Assembly (NCBI GenBank): GCA_963817065.1
Contig: CAWFMO010000001.1
Span: 1,674,001 to 1,738,000, forward strand
Source: CAWFMO01 sp963817065
GTDB lineage: Bacteria > Actinomycetota > Thermoleophilia > Solirubrobacterales > 70-9
Direction of reading: 5' to 3'
Length of the DNA stretch: 64,000 nucleotides
Shown: positions 16,373-28,245 of the stretch, one piece after another
How positions within the stretch are numbered: position 1 is the first letter of the stretch
Layout: every line of letters starts with the position of its first letter
The notes under the pieces: model-generated
What the model was told of the DNA's origin: nothing
The model's input: the letters and a program-made list of their open reading frames with translations, nothing else
Databases searched by the model: none
Made by a program: the position numbers and the translations under genes

Positions 16373-17235
16373 CGGCGCGCTTTCCGCCGCCGCGGCCGCT
16401 TGCGCAGCCGAACCTGGCAGTCGGGGCAGTAGTAGGTCGAGCGCCCCGAGACGACGATCCGGACGATCGTTCCCCCGCAGCGCGGGCACGGCTCGCCCTC
16501 GCGGCGGTGGACGAGGAACTCGTCCTGCATCGCACCCTCCTCCCCGCGGGCGTCGCGGTAATCGTCGATCGAGGCCCCGCCGTACTCGAGCCCCGCCTCG
16601 AGCGTCGCGACGACCGCGTCGCGGAGCGCCTCGCTGTGCTCGGCGTTCATCGATCCGGCGGGCGAGAGCGGGTGCAGCCGCGCCCGGTGCAGCGCCTCGT
16701 CGGCGTAGATGTTGCCGATCCCCGCCACCCTCTCCTGGGCGAGCAGGAACGACTTCAGCGGCGCCTTCCTCCCCGCCGCCAGCGCCTCCAGCAGCTCGGG
16801 CGTGAACTCCTCCGAGAGCGGCTCGACCCCGACCACGCCCGCGAAGCGCTGCTCGAGCGCCGCGGTCTCGACCAGCTCGCCGGTCCCGAAGCGCCGCGCG
16901 TCGGTGAAGACCAGCGAGTCGTCGAGCCCCTCGATCGCGAATGCTGCGCGCAGGAAGCGGGGCTCGGAGCCGCGCGGCTCCAGGGTCAGGTTGCCGGTCA
17001 TCCGCAGGTGGACGATCAGCGTCTTGCCGTCCTCGAGACCGAAGAGCAGGTACTTGCCGCGCCGCCCCAGCGCCTCGATTCGCCGCCCGGCCGCGGCGTC
17101 GAGCGAGCGCGGCTTCGCGCCCCAGTCGGGCGCCGTGAATTGCGGGTCGAGGACGTCGACCGACTCGATCCTGCGCCCGACCAGTTCGGGCTCGAGCTGC
17201 CGCCGGATCGTCTCGACCTCGGGCAGCTCGGGCAT
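16369..17235 (-). CDS. mutM: Formamidopyrimidine-DNA glycosylase
   Basis: 288 residues, full length. It begins MPELPEVETIRRQL (Pro2 nucleophile, Glu3), with the beta-hairpin lysine in RRGKYLLFG, the helix-two-turn-helix GIGNIYADEALHRARLHPL and the zinc finger CPRCGG...YYCPDCQ near the end. The C-terminal tail RLRKRPRRRKARR is unusually basic. It removes oxidised purines such as 8-oxoguanine from DNA and nicks the site. ATG 17235 shares its last base region with the stop of the lipoprotein gene (TGATG), and the end overlaps the peptidase gene, so three genes form one translational unit. Confidence 0.94.
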   Translation of the reverse strand: MPELPEVETIRRQLEPELVGRRIESVDVLDPQFTAPDWGAKPRSLDAAAGRRIEALGRRGKYLLFGLEDGKTLIVHLRMTGNLTLEPRGSEPRFLRAAFAIEGLDDSLVFTDARRFGTGELVETAALEQRFAGVVGVEPLSEEFTPELLEALAAGRKAPLKSFLLAQERVAGIGNIYADEALHRARLHPLSPAGSMNAEHSEALRDAVVATLEAGLEYGGASIDDYRDARGEEGAMQDEFLVHRREGEPCPRCGGTIVRIVVSGRSTYYCPDCQVRLRKRPRRRKARR

Positions 17236-17930
17236 CAGCCTGGTGGAACCGCGGGCGGCGTCGCGGGTGGAGCCGGGGTCTCTGGCGGAGTCGGAGGCGT
17301 GGCCGGGTCGGCCGCCTCGGGCGCCGTTCCCGGGTCGTTCGCCTCGGGGGTCGAGCCTGCCCCTTGCGGCTGGCCCCGGAAGCGCAGCCCGTTGACGAGC
17401 TTCGCGAACACCTCGCGGTCGGCGCGCTCGAAGACATCGGGGTCGGCGAACGCGTCGACGACGTACTCCGCCGCGCCGCGGTAGAGGTGCACGCTCCGCA
17501 CCCTCACCGGGCGCTCGGCGATCACGGTCGTCCCCTCGATCACGACCGCCGGCGAGCCGCCGATCGTCGTCGCGTTCGCCTTCGAGAGCTTGAAGTTCGG
17601 GTCGCGCTGCTCGAGCGAGGCGACGAGGCGCTGCTGGGCCCCGCGCGCCGCGGCCACGCTCTCGACCCCGGCCGCCGAGATGTAACCCCAGAGGGTCACC
17701 GACGCCCCGCCGGAGGCGACGGTCGCGACGCCGGGCGCGCCGCGCTGGATCAGCGCCCAGTTGGTCGGGTACGGGAACGTGACGTCGCCGCCCGGGAGCA
17801 CGTACTGCTGGAAGCCCTCCGGGCTCGCGGTTTCGCTCAGCTCGGGAGCCTCGCCGCGCTCGCTGCCGCAACCCGCCGCCGCGACGGCGAGGATCAGGAC
17901 GCAGATGAGAGCGGCGGCGCGCTTGAGCAT
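17235..17930 (-). CDS. Putative lipoprotein with PsbP/LpqN-like domain
   Basis: 231 residues. The lipoprotein signal is clear (AALICVLILAVAAAGCGS, lipobox AAGC). A single domain follows: GFQQYVLPGGDVTFPYPTNW, ATVASGGASVTLWGYISA and VEGTTVIAERPVRVRSVHLY resemble the PsbP/Mog1-like fold seen in actinobacterial LpqN-type lipoproteins. The last 45 residues are a Pro/Ala/Thr-rich low-complexity tail. It is presumably anchored outside the membrane; its function is unknown. It is the first gene of a set ending with mutM and the P1 peptidase. Confidence 0.65.
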   Translation of the reverse strand: MLKRAAALICVLILAVAAAGCGSERGEAPELSETASPEGFQQYVLPGGDVTFPYPTNWALIQRGAPGVATVASGGASVTLWGYISAAGVESVAAARGAQQRLVASLEQRDPNFKLSKANATTIGGSPAVVIEGTTVIAERPVRVRSVHLYRGAAEYVVDAFADPDVFERADREVFAKLVNGLRFRGQPQGAGSTPEANDPGTAPEAADPATPPTPPETPAPPATPPAVPPG

Positions 17931-17962
17931 CCGGCGCAGGCTACCCGCCGCGGCTGCGGGCC

Positions 17963-18937
<975 letters not shown>

Positions 18938-18981
18938 GTCCCCCTAGTTCCGCGGCGGGGAGCGCGACCCTGCCCGGGGCG

Positions 18982-19503
18982 CTAGCGCTGCAGCGAATCG
19001 CGCAACAGCATCATCGCGACGATCGAGCTCGCGTCCTCGCACTCGGCGATCGTCGCGTCGAGCTCGGAGAGCGGGCGCTCGACGATCTCGATCCGTTCGT
19101 CCTCATTGCGCTGTCCCGACGCGTCGCTGAGCCCGGTCGCCTCGAACACCGTCACCCGCTCGCCGGCGAATCCGGGGCTCGTATAGAACGCGGTCATCTC
19201 CCGCCACCGCTCGGCGGCGATACCGACCTCCTCGGCGAGCTCGCGCTTAGCGGCCTCGAGCTCCGATTCGCCCTCGACGTCGAGCTTGCCCGCCGGCAGC
19301 TCGAGCAGCGCGTCCTCGTTCACCGCCTCGCGCGGCTGGCGCACGAGGTAGATCTTCTCGCCGTCGTGGGCGGCGATCACGACCGCTCCGGGGTGGACGA
19401 CGATCTGGCGCTCGACCATCTCGCCGTCCTTGAGCCTGAAGGTGTCTTCGCGCACCGCGAACGTCTTGCCGCGATAGACGAGCCGCCCGCCGATCCGTTC
19501 CAT
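18982..19503 (-). CDS. Nudix hydrolase, ADP-ribose pyrophosphatase type
   Basis: 173 residues. The Nudix box is GKLDVEGESELEAAKRELAE plus EVGI, matching GX5EX7REUXEEXGU, preceded by LLELPAG as in ADP-ribose pyrophosphatases, and followed by the conserved FYTSPGF segment of that subfamily. It would hydrolyse ADP-ribose or related nucleoside diphosphates in the cytoplasm. The start overlaps the end of the DUF3866 gene (TGATG), so the two are translationally linked. Mycobacteria have a similar enzyme between pyrG and xerD. Confidence 0.9.
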   Translation of the reverse strand: MERIGGRLVYRGKTFAVREDTFRLKDGEMVERQIVVHPGAVVIAAHDGEKIYLVRQPREAVNEDALLELPAGKLDVEGESELEAAKRELAEEVGIAAERWREMTAFYTSPGFAGERVTVFEATGLSDASGQRNEDERIEIVERPLSELDATIAECEDASSIVAMMLLRDSLQR

Positions 19504-20529
19504 CAGCCGCCGTCCGATTCCGCGAGCGAGGCGAGCAGCGCCCCGCCCGCGAGCGCGCCGGCGAAGAAGTCGGGGTCCTCGTCGATGCCGCGCCCCATCG
19601 TCCGCGCCGGGAGACCGCTCGCCGCGTAGCCGGCGAGGTCGACGGGCAGGCTCGCGACCCGGTGGCGCTCGCCGCAGATCTCGGCCAGCGCCACCGCCGC
19701 CCCGCCGCCCTCGGGCGCGGCGACGCTCGCGCTGCCGAGCAGCAGTCGCAGGACCGCCTCGGTGTGGTGGCTGACGCCGCGGTGGCGCGGGCGCGGGTCA
19801 CCGGCCGAGAGCCGGGGTGCGATCGCGGTCGGCAAGCCGAGCGCGAGCGCGGCGTGCGCGGAGTCGAGAGCCGCCATACCCCCGTGACCGTAGCGGCTAG
19901 CCGAGCCGAGAATTCCCGGGCCCGGCGCCGCGATCGCCGCGTCCCAGCCCAGCCCGCCCGCCGCGGCGTGCAACGCGCCGGCGACGCTGATCGCCTCGAC
20001 CTCGCCCCCGTAACACGGGCCGGCGGTCGACGTGGGCGGCGAGCAGGCGGCGGTCGCGGAGCTCGGCGACGTCGCGCGAGAGCGTCCCCGGCAGCGCCCC
20101 GCCCGGCGTCTGCACGTAGCCGACCTTGATCCCGGGACGGGCCTGCGCCACGGCCCACGCCGCGGGCGCGACCTGGCCGTGCAGAAAGCAGACCAGCACC
20201 GGCGGTTTGCGCGCCGGCCGCCAGTCACCCTCGTCGTGGGGCTCCTCGAGCGGCTCGACCGGGTGCTGGAGCGAGGTGTAGTTGAGCTTGAAGACGTGCT
20301 CGGAGGAGCTCCCCGCGGCCTCGAGCCCGCGGGTGAGGTTGACGTGGACGACGTCGAAGCCGCCGGAGCCGAGCTCGAGATCGAGCGCCTGGACGTTGAC
20401 GACCACCTCGTCGCCCTCGCGGACCTCGCCGACGAGGTGCTCGTCGGCCCAGGCGCGTCGCTGCTCGCCTTCGATCTCGACGGTGAGCGGGTCCACCGCA
20501 ACGACCACCCCGCGGCGGAGCTTCAGCAA
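19503..20529 (-). pseudogene. DUF3866 family protein with one frameshift
   Basis: The first part in one frame (LLKLRRGVVVAVDPLTVEIE, VREGDEVVVNVQALDLELGS, GFDVVHVNLTRGLE, PVLVCFLHGQVAPAAWAVA, VGYVQTPGGALPGTLSRDVA) and the second part in another (AGPCYGGEVEAISVAGALHA, WDAAIAAPGPGILGSASRYG, GVSHHTEAVLRLLLGS) together make a complete DUF3866 protein of about 341 residues. Removing one base near 20028 joins them. DUF3866 has no known function; it occurs in Actinobacteria and Firmicutes. It starts at TTG 20529 or a nearby GTG inside the end of the peptidase gene and overlaps the Nudix start. Recoding, sequence error or a null mutation are all possible. Confidence 0.65.
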
Positions 20530-21638
20530 TGCGCCCCGGCCTCCTCGACCAGCGCCTCGCAGACCTCGAGCATCGAGGTCAGGGCCGCGGCGGGGACTCG
20601 CTCCTGCGGCGTGTGGTTGGCCTCGGTCCCGTTGGCGAGCAGGACGCAGTCGAAGCCCGACGCGCGCAGCGCGTTGGCGTCGCTCCCGCCCCCGGTCGCG
20701 ACCTCGCTGACGCTGTGCCCGCAGCGCTCGAGCGCCGATCTCGCAGCGGCGACCGGCACCGAGTCCTTCGGCATCCGGTAGCCGCGGAACATCTCGCTGA
20801 CCTGGAGGTCGACGTCGCAGCCGTGCTGGCTCGCCCCCCACGTGCAGGCGTCGACGATCGCGCCGATCGTCTCCGCGGCGCGCTCGCCGTCGATGCTCCG
20901 CGCCTCGGCCTGGATCGAGCAGCGCCCGGGGACGACGTTCGAGGCGCTTCCGCCGTCGATCTTGCCGACGTTCGCGGTCGTCTCCTCGTCGAGCCGCCCG
21001 AGCTTCATCTCGCCGACCGCCGCGGCCGCCGCCGCGATCGCGCTGTGCCCGTCCTCGGGGTTGATCCCGGCGTGGGCCTCGGTCCCCTCGAACGTCGCCT
21101 CGAGGCGCTTGTAGGTCGGGCCCGCCGTGATCACCTCGCCGATCGGGGTCGCGTGGTCGAGCACGAACCCGGCTTTCGCGCGCAGCGATTCGACGTCGAA
21201 GACCTTGGCGCCGCGCAGCCCGTCCTCCTCGGCGACCGTCAGCAGCAGCTCGATCCCGACCGGCGGCGCTTCGGAGGCGTGGCGGGCGGCGAGCTCGATC
21301 AGCACCGCGACCGCGGCCTTGTTGTCGGCGCCGAGGATCGTCTCGCCCGCGCTGCGGAAGACGCCGTCGGCGAGCTCGACCTCGATCGCCCCCTCCTCGG
21401 GCACGGTGTCGAGGTGGCCGCAGAACATGATCCAGCCGTCGCCGCTCCCGGGCAGCCGCGCGATCAGATTCCCGGCCGCGGCCTCGGCGGCCTCGGCCTT
21501 GTCGTCCTCGATCACCTCGCAGCCGAGCTCGCGGAGCTCGGCGATCACCGAGTCGGCCACCGCTCGCTCCGAGCCCGTCGGGCTCGGGATCTCGCAGAGC
21601 CGCTTGAAGCGGTCGAACAGCCTTTGGTCGTCGCTCAC
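20523..21638 (-). CDS. M20 family metallopeptidase, PepT-like
   Basis: 371 residues with the two-metal M20 fold. Ligands are seen in MFCGHLDTVPEE (His, Asp), ILGADNKAAVAVLIELA (bridging Asp), VAEEDGLRGAK (Glu pair) and the last His in ANGTEANHTPQERV; a dimerisation domain lies between. PepT/PepV-like members remove residues from small peptides. GTG 21638 gives the normal start SDDQRLFDRFKRLCEIPSPT. The end overlaps the start of the DUF3866 gene by a few bases. The peptide substrate is unknown. Confidence 0.88.
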   Translation of the reverse strand: MSDDQRLFDRFKRLCEIPSPTGSERAVADSVIAELRELGCEVIEDDKAEAAEAAAGNLIARLPGSGDGWIMFCGHLDTVPEEGAIEVELADGVFRSAGETILGADNKAAVAVLIELAARHASEAPPVGIELLLTVAEEDGLRGAKVFDVESLRAKAGFVLDHATPIGEVITAGPTYKRLEATFEGTEAHAGINPEDGHSAIAAAAAAVGEMKLGRLDEETTANVGKIDGGSASNVVPGRCSIQAEARSIDGERAAETIGAIVDACTWGASQHGCDVDLQVSEMFRGYRMPKDSVPVAAARSALERCGHSVSEVATGGGSDANALRASGFDCVLLANGTEANHTPQERVPAAALTSMLEVCEALVEEAGAHC

Positions 21639-21672
21639 CCGGGAAAGGCTATTCGGGTGCGGCGGGTTCGGG

Positions 21673-23372
<1,700 letters not shown>

Positions 23373-23376
<4 letters not shown>

Positions 23377-24221
23377 TTTGTGGAGCTGACCCTGCCGAGC
23401 GAGTCTAGATGGTGAAGAAGCGGAACTCGATCGATCGCCGAGGAGATCGACCTAAATTCCCCGAAGATGGTCAGAGCGGCGATCACGCCGAGCGCGATCA
23501 ACCTCGCAGTGTCCGGGAGAGTCTCGAGCAGCAGCACGCCGGCGATCGCGCCGACGAGGTTCGAGCCGGTGTCGCCGAGCATCGCGCGCTCGCGGAGCGT
23601 GAACCACGCGCCGACCAGCACCGGGCCGATGAACAGCCCGACGAGCTCGACCGGCTCGAGCGTCCAGTAGCCGACGCAGAGACCGGCGCCGAGCAGGACG
23701 AGCGCCTTCTCCGCGCGCCCCGGCCGCAGGTCGAGGAGGTTGAAGAGGTTCGTCGCCAGCAGCAGCAGCCCGAGGTCGGCGACGTAGTCGAGCGACTCGC
23801 GCCCGCGGCCCGAGGTCGCATAGGCGGCGAGCGCCAGCGCCCCGATCGCCTTGATCGCCCCGGTCGAGAGCTCGCCGCGGAGCACTGCGCGCGCGTGGCC
23901 GCGCCAGCCGCGCGGGGTGTCGGCGGTCGCGCCACGGCCGATCGCATCGTCGAACAACCCAAGGAACGCGACCCCGAGCACGTATGCGAACCAGCGCCGC
24001 AGCTCCGGGTCGAGCAGGTCGAGGTCGGCGCGGTCGTCGAGCACCGCGAGCGGCGCGAGCGCGACGAGCGAGGCGGCGACGAGCACCGCGCCGAGCGGGA
24101 AGGCGAGCTTCGCGCCGCGATAGTTCTCGCGCAGCATCCCGGCGTCCGAAAGCGCCCGCACTCCCGCGGGCACGATCACCAGCGCGCAGGCGAAGGAGAC
24201 CGCGAGCGCCACCCAGTGCAC
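23373..24221 (-). CDS. MraY/WecA-like glycosyl-1-phosphate transferase
   Basis: 282 residues with eight or nine hydrophobic segments. The superfamily signatures are present: FLGLFDDAIGRG (Asp pair), TNLFNLLDLRPGRAEK (Asn/Asp site) and AMLGDTGSNLVGAIAGVLL (GDxGSN). These enzymes move a sugar-1-phosphate from a UDP-sugar to a polyprenyl phosphate, starting a lipid-linked glycan. It is shorter than MraY (about 360), and murein genes are absent, so it is not MraY itself. It lies between steB and pyrG and is coupled to pyrG (ATGA). Sugar and product are unknown. Confidence 0.75.
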
Positions 24222-24233
24222 CGCCGCCCCTCC

Positions 24234-25119
24234 CTACTCGGACCCGCCGCCGGCGGGCGCCAGCAGCTCGGGCAACAGGGCGTCCGCGGTGTCCTTGATC
24301 CCGAAGTCGCCGCTCGCGCCGAGCAGCGCGAAGATCATCGCCACCCGCCCCGCGTTGGAGTCGACGTCGTCGACGGTCGCGACGTCGTGGCCCTGGAAGA
24401 ACGGGATCGTCGAGTCGTCGACGTCGCTGCGCTCGACCGCGACCGCGTCCAGCCCCGAGCGCCGCACGCCCTCGACGATCCCGGTCTCGAAAGCCTCGAG
24501 CTGCGCGGCCTGGTCGGCCTCGAGCTCGCCGGGCGCGGTGCGGACGAGGATCACGCGGTCGATCGCGCCCTCGCCCTCGCCGCTCGAGCGCGAGAGCACG
24601 ATGCCGCGCGCGCGGCGCAGCAGGTTGCCGTCCCCGCGAGCGAGCTGCTGGCCGAAGCGCCCGCCGAGCTCCTCGAGCCTGGCGTTGTCCTTGGCGATCT
24701 TGCCGACCCCGGCCCCCTGGAGCTCGTCGGCGAGCGCTGAGACGTCGGGCGGCGTGCGGACGACCGAGATCTCGGCGAGCTCGGCGCCGGTCGGCTCGAG
24801 CGCCTGATCGAGATCGTCGGAGAGGTCGTCGGGAAGGTCGCCGAGCGCGAGGACCCCGACCCGGCTGCCGGCGAGCCGGTCGCCGACCAGCGCCGGGTAG
24901 ACGCGGGCGCGCGAACTCGCTCTGGCGCGCGGCCTGGGCGCGGAGCTCGTCGGACTCCGCGCGGGCCTCGTCGAGATCGCTCTCGAGGCTCTCGCGGAGG
25001 CCCTCCTCGGTGTCGTTGAGGACGTTGCCGCCGAGGCCGGCGCCGATCAGGATCCCGACGGCGAGCGCGAGAAAGACCGCCGCCAGCGAGGCGGCGTGAT
25101 AGCGGCTGCTATAGCCCAA
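24234..25119 (-). pseudogene. steB: SteB/MctB-like (DUF3186) protein with one frameshift
   Basis: The N-terminus (SRYHAASLAAVFLALAVGIL, IGAGLGGNVLND, then a coiled coil ESLESDLDEARAESDELRAQ) is that of the actinobacterial copper-transporter/SteB family: one membrane anchor and an outward coiled coil. After QSEFAR the frame breaks at 24905-24907 (GGG); removing one base continues with RVYPALVGDRLAG, then GVLALGDLPDDLSDDLDQAL, and the frame ending DFGIKDTADALLPELLAP. Full length would be 294 residues, and the span is 3n+1 bases. SteB is the partner of SteA at the division septum in Corynebacterium. Start TTG 25119 overlaps steA by 11 bases. Confidence 0.72.
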
Positions 25120-26299
25120 GGACGATCTTGATCTTCAGCCAGAGCAGCTCGAACAGGTTCTCGAGCGCCGGGGTCGAGATCACCAGGATCACGAGCAGGA
25201 CCGCGAACGCGCCCAGGAACAGACCCATGTGGGAGAGCGCGAGGCCGGGGTTGTAGAGCCGGCTCACCCCCTTGGCGTCGACGAGGATCTCGCCGATCCG
25301 CAGCCGGGTCAGGAAGGTCGAGGACATCCCCTTGCGCTGCTTGTCGAGGAACTCGACGAGGTTGAAGTGCGCGCCGACCGAGACGATCAGCCTCGCGCCC
25401 TTCTCGAACGCGAGCAGCATCGCGACGTCCTCGCTGGTGCCGGCGGCGGGGATCCTCAGGTGGTCGAGCCCGAGCTCGTCGAGCCGCTCGCTGCCCGGCG
25501 CGCTGCCGTCGGGGTAGGCGTGGACGATCAGCTCGGCGCCGCAGCGCAGCGCCTCGGCGTCGGCGGAGTCCATGTCGCCGAGGATCACGTCCGGCTTCAG
25601 CCCCTCGCCGAGGATCGCGTGGACGCCGCCGTCGACCCCGATCAGGATCGGGCGCACGTCGCGGATGTAGGCGTTGAGCGCGCGGAGGTCCTGGACGTGG
25701 TCGGGCCCGCGGACGACGATCAGCACGTGGCGGTCGCGGAATACGGTTCGCGTGTCGGGGAAGTCGACCGTCCCCGAGAGCAGCTCGCCCTCCTCGCGGA
25801 TGTGGGCCATCGTGTTCTCGGTGAAGTCGTGGAGCGCGCGGTCTATGCGCCGCCGCTGGGCGTCGAGGTCGCGCGCGAGCTCGTCGGCCTCGAGCCGGCG
25901 TCCCTCGGCGACCGGGACGCCCTCGCGGAGCAGCCTGCCTCCGTCGAGCACGACCTCGTCGCCGTCCGAGAGCCGCTCGAAGACCGGCTCTCCCGGAGCG
26001 TCGACGAGCGCGACGCCGGCGCGAACGAGGGTCAGCGGCCCGGCGTTCGGGTAGCTGCCGTCGGAGGACACCGAAGCGTTGAGGACCGCGGCGGCGCCGC
26101 TCGCCGCCAGCTCCTCGGCCGCGATCCGGTCGAGGTTGAGGTGGTCGATGACCGCGATCTCGCCCGGGCGCAGAGCCTTGACGAGGTCCTTGGTCTTGCG
26201 CCCGAGGCGGACCGGTCCCTCCAGGGAGGCGGCGCCTCGGCGACCGTTTCGGGTCGAGCGGAGGGCGCGCCCGAGGCTGCGGCGGGTGGTGGTCGCCAT
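25109..26299 (-). CDS. steA: Putative cytokinetic ring protein SteA
   Basis: 396 residues. The thiamine-pyrophosphokinase-like middle domain includes IGVDGGVHAILGEGLKPDVI and ILGDMDSADAEA, then GTSEDVAMLLAFEKGA and VSVGAHFNLVEFLDKQRKGM; a single C-terminal membrane segment is LFLGAFAVLLVILVIST. In Corynebacterium SteA and SteB act together in cell separation. The order recN-steA-steB-...-pyrG supports the name. TAACCT lies 9 bases before ATG 26299 as a possible -10 of a near-leaderless transcript. Thiamine metabolism is unlikely because the catalytic context is not typical and the protein is membrane-anchored. Confidence 0.85.
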   Translation of the reverse strand: MATTTRRSLGRALRSTRNGRRGAASLEGPVRLGRKTKDLVKALRPGEIAVIDHLNLDRIAAEELAASGAAAVLNASVSSDGSYPNAGPLTLVRAGVALVDAPGEPVFERLSDGDEVVLDGGRLLREGVPVAEGRRLEADELARDLDAQRRRIDRALHDFTENTMAHIREEGELLSGTVDFPDTRTVFRDRHVLIVVRGPDHVQDLRALNAYIRDVRPILIGVDGGVHAILGEGLKPDVILGDMDSADAEALRCGAELIVHAYPDGSAPGSERLDELGLDHLRIPAAGTSEDVAMLLAFEKGARLIVSVGAHFNLVEFLDKQRKGMSSTFLTRLRIGEILVDAKGVSRLYNPGLALSHMGLFLGAFAVLLVILVISTPALENLFELLWLKIKIVLGL

Positions 26300-26361
26300 C
26301 GGGAGGGCAGGTTAGACGCGTTCCGCATTAGGCGCGACCGCTGGCGCCGCAATCACAATTC

Positions 26362-26379
26362 GCGGCTGCAAGCAGCCGC
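26362..26379. terminator. Hairpin between recN and steA
   Basis: GCGGCTG-caag-CAGCCGC is a perfect 7-bp stem with a 4-base loop in the 105-base gap 26300-26404, downstream of recN. There is no good T run, so termination is not certain. Confidence 0.4.
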
Positions 26380-26404
26380 TCCCAAATAGAGCGGCTGGCG
26401 GTCG

Positions 26405-28084
26405 CTAAGCCGCTTCGAGCAGCTGGCGGGCGTGCTCGCTCGCCGCCGCGTCGGAGCGATCGGCGCCCAGCATTCGCGTGATCTCGGCGACCTTGTCCTC
26501 GCCGCTGACCATCTTCACCTTGGCGACCGACTCGCCGCCGGAAACGCGCTTCGAGATCCGGAAGTGGGTCGAGGCGAGCGATGCGACCTGGGGCAGGTGG
26601 GTGATGCAGAGCACCTGCCCCTCCTCCCCGAGCCCGCGCAGCCGCTCGCCGACCGCCCGCGCGGCCTTTCCGCCGATCCCGGCGTCGATCTCGTCGAATA
26701 CGAACGTCGCGTCCCCGCCCCCGCCCTGCCCGGCGAGCGCCAGCATCACGCGCGAGAGCTCGCCGCCCGAGGCGGCGTTGCGGAGCGGCGAGACCGGCAT
26801 CCCGGGATTGGTCGCGATCCGCATCTCGGCGGTCTCGCGCCCGGCGGACCCGAAGCCCTCCGGGTGCGGATCGAGCGCGACCTCGAGCTTGGCGCCGCTC
26901 ATCGCGAGGGCGTCGAGCTCGGCGACCACGCGCTGCTCGAGCTCGCCGGCGGCCTTCTCGCGCGCGGCGCTGAGGACGTCGGCGAGCTTCACGCGCTCCA
27001 CCGAGGCGCGCTCGAGCGCCGCCTCGAGCTCGGCGCCGCGCTCGCCCGCGTTCTCGACCCGGTCGATCTCCGCCCGGCAGCGCTCGGCGTAGGCGAGCAC
27101 GGTCTCGATCGAGCCCCCGTGCTTGCGCTTCAGCCGCTCGAGCACCTCGAGGCGCTCCTCGACCTGCTGCAACCGCCCGGGCTCGGCGTCGACGCCCTCG
27201 GCGTAGGCGCGGAGCTCGGCCGCGAGATCGGTGATCTCGACCGAGGCGGCGCGCGTGCGCTCGGCGAGCCGGTCGAGCGCCGGGTCGACCCCGTCGACGG
27301 CCGCCAGCGCCGCCTCGGCGACGCCGAGCGCCCCGGCGGCGCCGTCGCCGTCACCCTCGCCGCCCGACGCGGCGGCGTGGGCGCCGCTCGCCGCCGAGCG
27401 CAGGCCCTCGGCGTGGCGCAAGCGCTCGCGATCGCCAGCCAGCCCCTCCTCCTCGGCGGGGTCGGGCTCGGCGGCCTCGATCTCCTCGAGCTCGAAGCGC
27501 AGCAGGTCGAGGTCGCGCTCGCGGGCGCCCTCGCGGTCGCGCAGCGACTCGAGCTCGCGCTCGAGCGCCGTGACCTCGGCGTGGGCGTCGCGGTAGGCGC
27601 GGCGGCGCTCGAGGTGCTCGACCCCGGCGAAGCCGTCGAGCGTCTCGAGCTGCGCCGAGGCGAGCGTCAGCTTGCGGTGCTCGTGCTGGCCGTAGAACGC
27701 GAGCAGCCTGCCGCCGAGCAGCTGGAGGTCGGGCGCCGAGGCCATCCTGCCGCCGACGAAAGCGCTCGTCCGGCCCTGCGCGGAGACGCGCCGGGCAATC
27801 ACGATCTCGGTCGCGTCGTCGGGCAGCCGCTCTGCGAGCTCGGCCAGCTCGGGGTCGTCGAGCAGCCCGTCCGGGAGATCGAAGACGCCCTCGACGTAGG
27901 CCTCGCTCGCACCGGGCCGGACGATGCCGTCGCGCGCCTTGCCGCCCATCAGCAGGTCGAGCGAGTGGGCGAGGATCGTCTTGCCGGCGCCGGTCTCGCC
28001 GGTGATCACGTTCAGCCCCTCGCCGAGCCGCAGCTCGGCGCGCTCGATCAGCAGCAGGTTCTCGATTCGCAGCTCGCGCAGCAC
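26405..28084 (-). CDS. recN: DNA repair protein RecN
   Basis: 559 residues, an SMC-like ATPase: Walker A GETGAGKT at the N-terminus, a long coiled-coil centre rich in Glu, Ala, Arg and Leu (about residues 150-390), then SGGELSRVMLALAG signature, FVFDEIDAGIGGKAA Walker B, and the closing LCITHLPQVASLA. It gathers broken DNA ends during double-strand-break repair. GTG 28084 lacks a ribosome site, but TATATAT lies 6 bases upstream, so the mRNA is probably leaderless. It heads the recN-steA-steB cluster. Confidence 0.95.
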   Translation of the reverse strand: MLRELRIENLLLIERAELRLGEGLNVITGETGAGKTILAHSLDLLMGGKARDGIVRPGASEAYVEGVFDLPDGLLDDPELAELAERLPDDATEIVIARRVSAQGRTSAFVGGRMASAPDLQLLGGRLLAFYGQHEHRKLTLASAQLETLDGFAGVEHLERRRAYRDAHAEVTALERELESLRDREGARERDLDLLRFELEEIEAAEPDPAEEEGLAGDRERLRHAEGLRSAASGAHAAASGGEGDGDGAAGALGVAEAALAAVDGVDPALDRLAERTRAASVEITDLAAELRAYAEGVDAEPGRLQQVEERLEVLERLKRKHGGSIETVLAYAERCRAEIDRVENAGERGAELEAALERASVERVKLADVLSAAREKAAGELEQRVVAELDALAMSGAKLEVALDPHPEGFGSAGRETAEMRIATNPGMPVSPLRNAASGGELSRVMLALAGQGGGGDATFVFDEIDAGIGGKAARAVGERLRGLGEEGQVLCITHLPQVASLASTHFRISKRVSGGESVAKVKMVSGEDKVAEITRMLGADRSDAAASEHARQLLEAA

Positions 28085-28091
28085 CTGCCCA

Positions 28092-28097
28092 TATATA
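28092..28097 (-). promoter_or_regulatory. -10 element of recN (leaderless start)
   Basis: TATATA on the minus strand, part of TATATAT and in sharp contrast with the GC-rich surroundings, ends 7 bases before GTG 28084. Transcription would begin at or next to the start codon. No -35 match is evident. Confidence 0.5.
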
Positions 28098-28185
28098 GGA
28101 CCGGGCCGGGACGGATTACTTGCCCGATCCCGACCTGTCCGACGGCCGTGTGGGGAAAGTCACGGTTCCGGCCGGATCGGATGGG

Positions 28186-28191
28186 TAGGTT
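28186..28191 (+). promoter_or_regulatory. Possible -10 element for the secreted protein gene at 28246
   Basis: TAGGTT lies about 55 bases before the start codon in the 160-base gap 28085-28245. The start has a separate good ribosome site (AGGAGGG), so this gene is not leaderless. Confidence 0.3.
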
Positions 28192-28245
28192 GGGACGAGT
28201 CCGGCGGAGAGACCGGATCACGAATCACTACAGGAGGGATTTGAG

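Noticed and set aside
24234..25119. A 555-codon frame through steB and the MraY-like gene as one fused protein
   Set aside because: After the steB N-terminus the frame turns into Arg-rich nonsense; the proper domains lie in other frames, so this is a frameshift and not a fusion.
25109..26299. Thiamine pyrophosphokinase
   Set aside because: The fold is similar, but the C-terminal membrane helix and the recN-steA-steB-pyrG context identify SteA.
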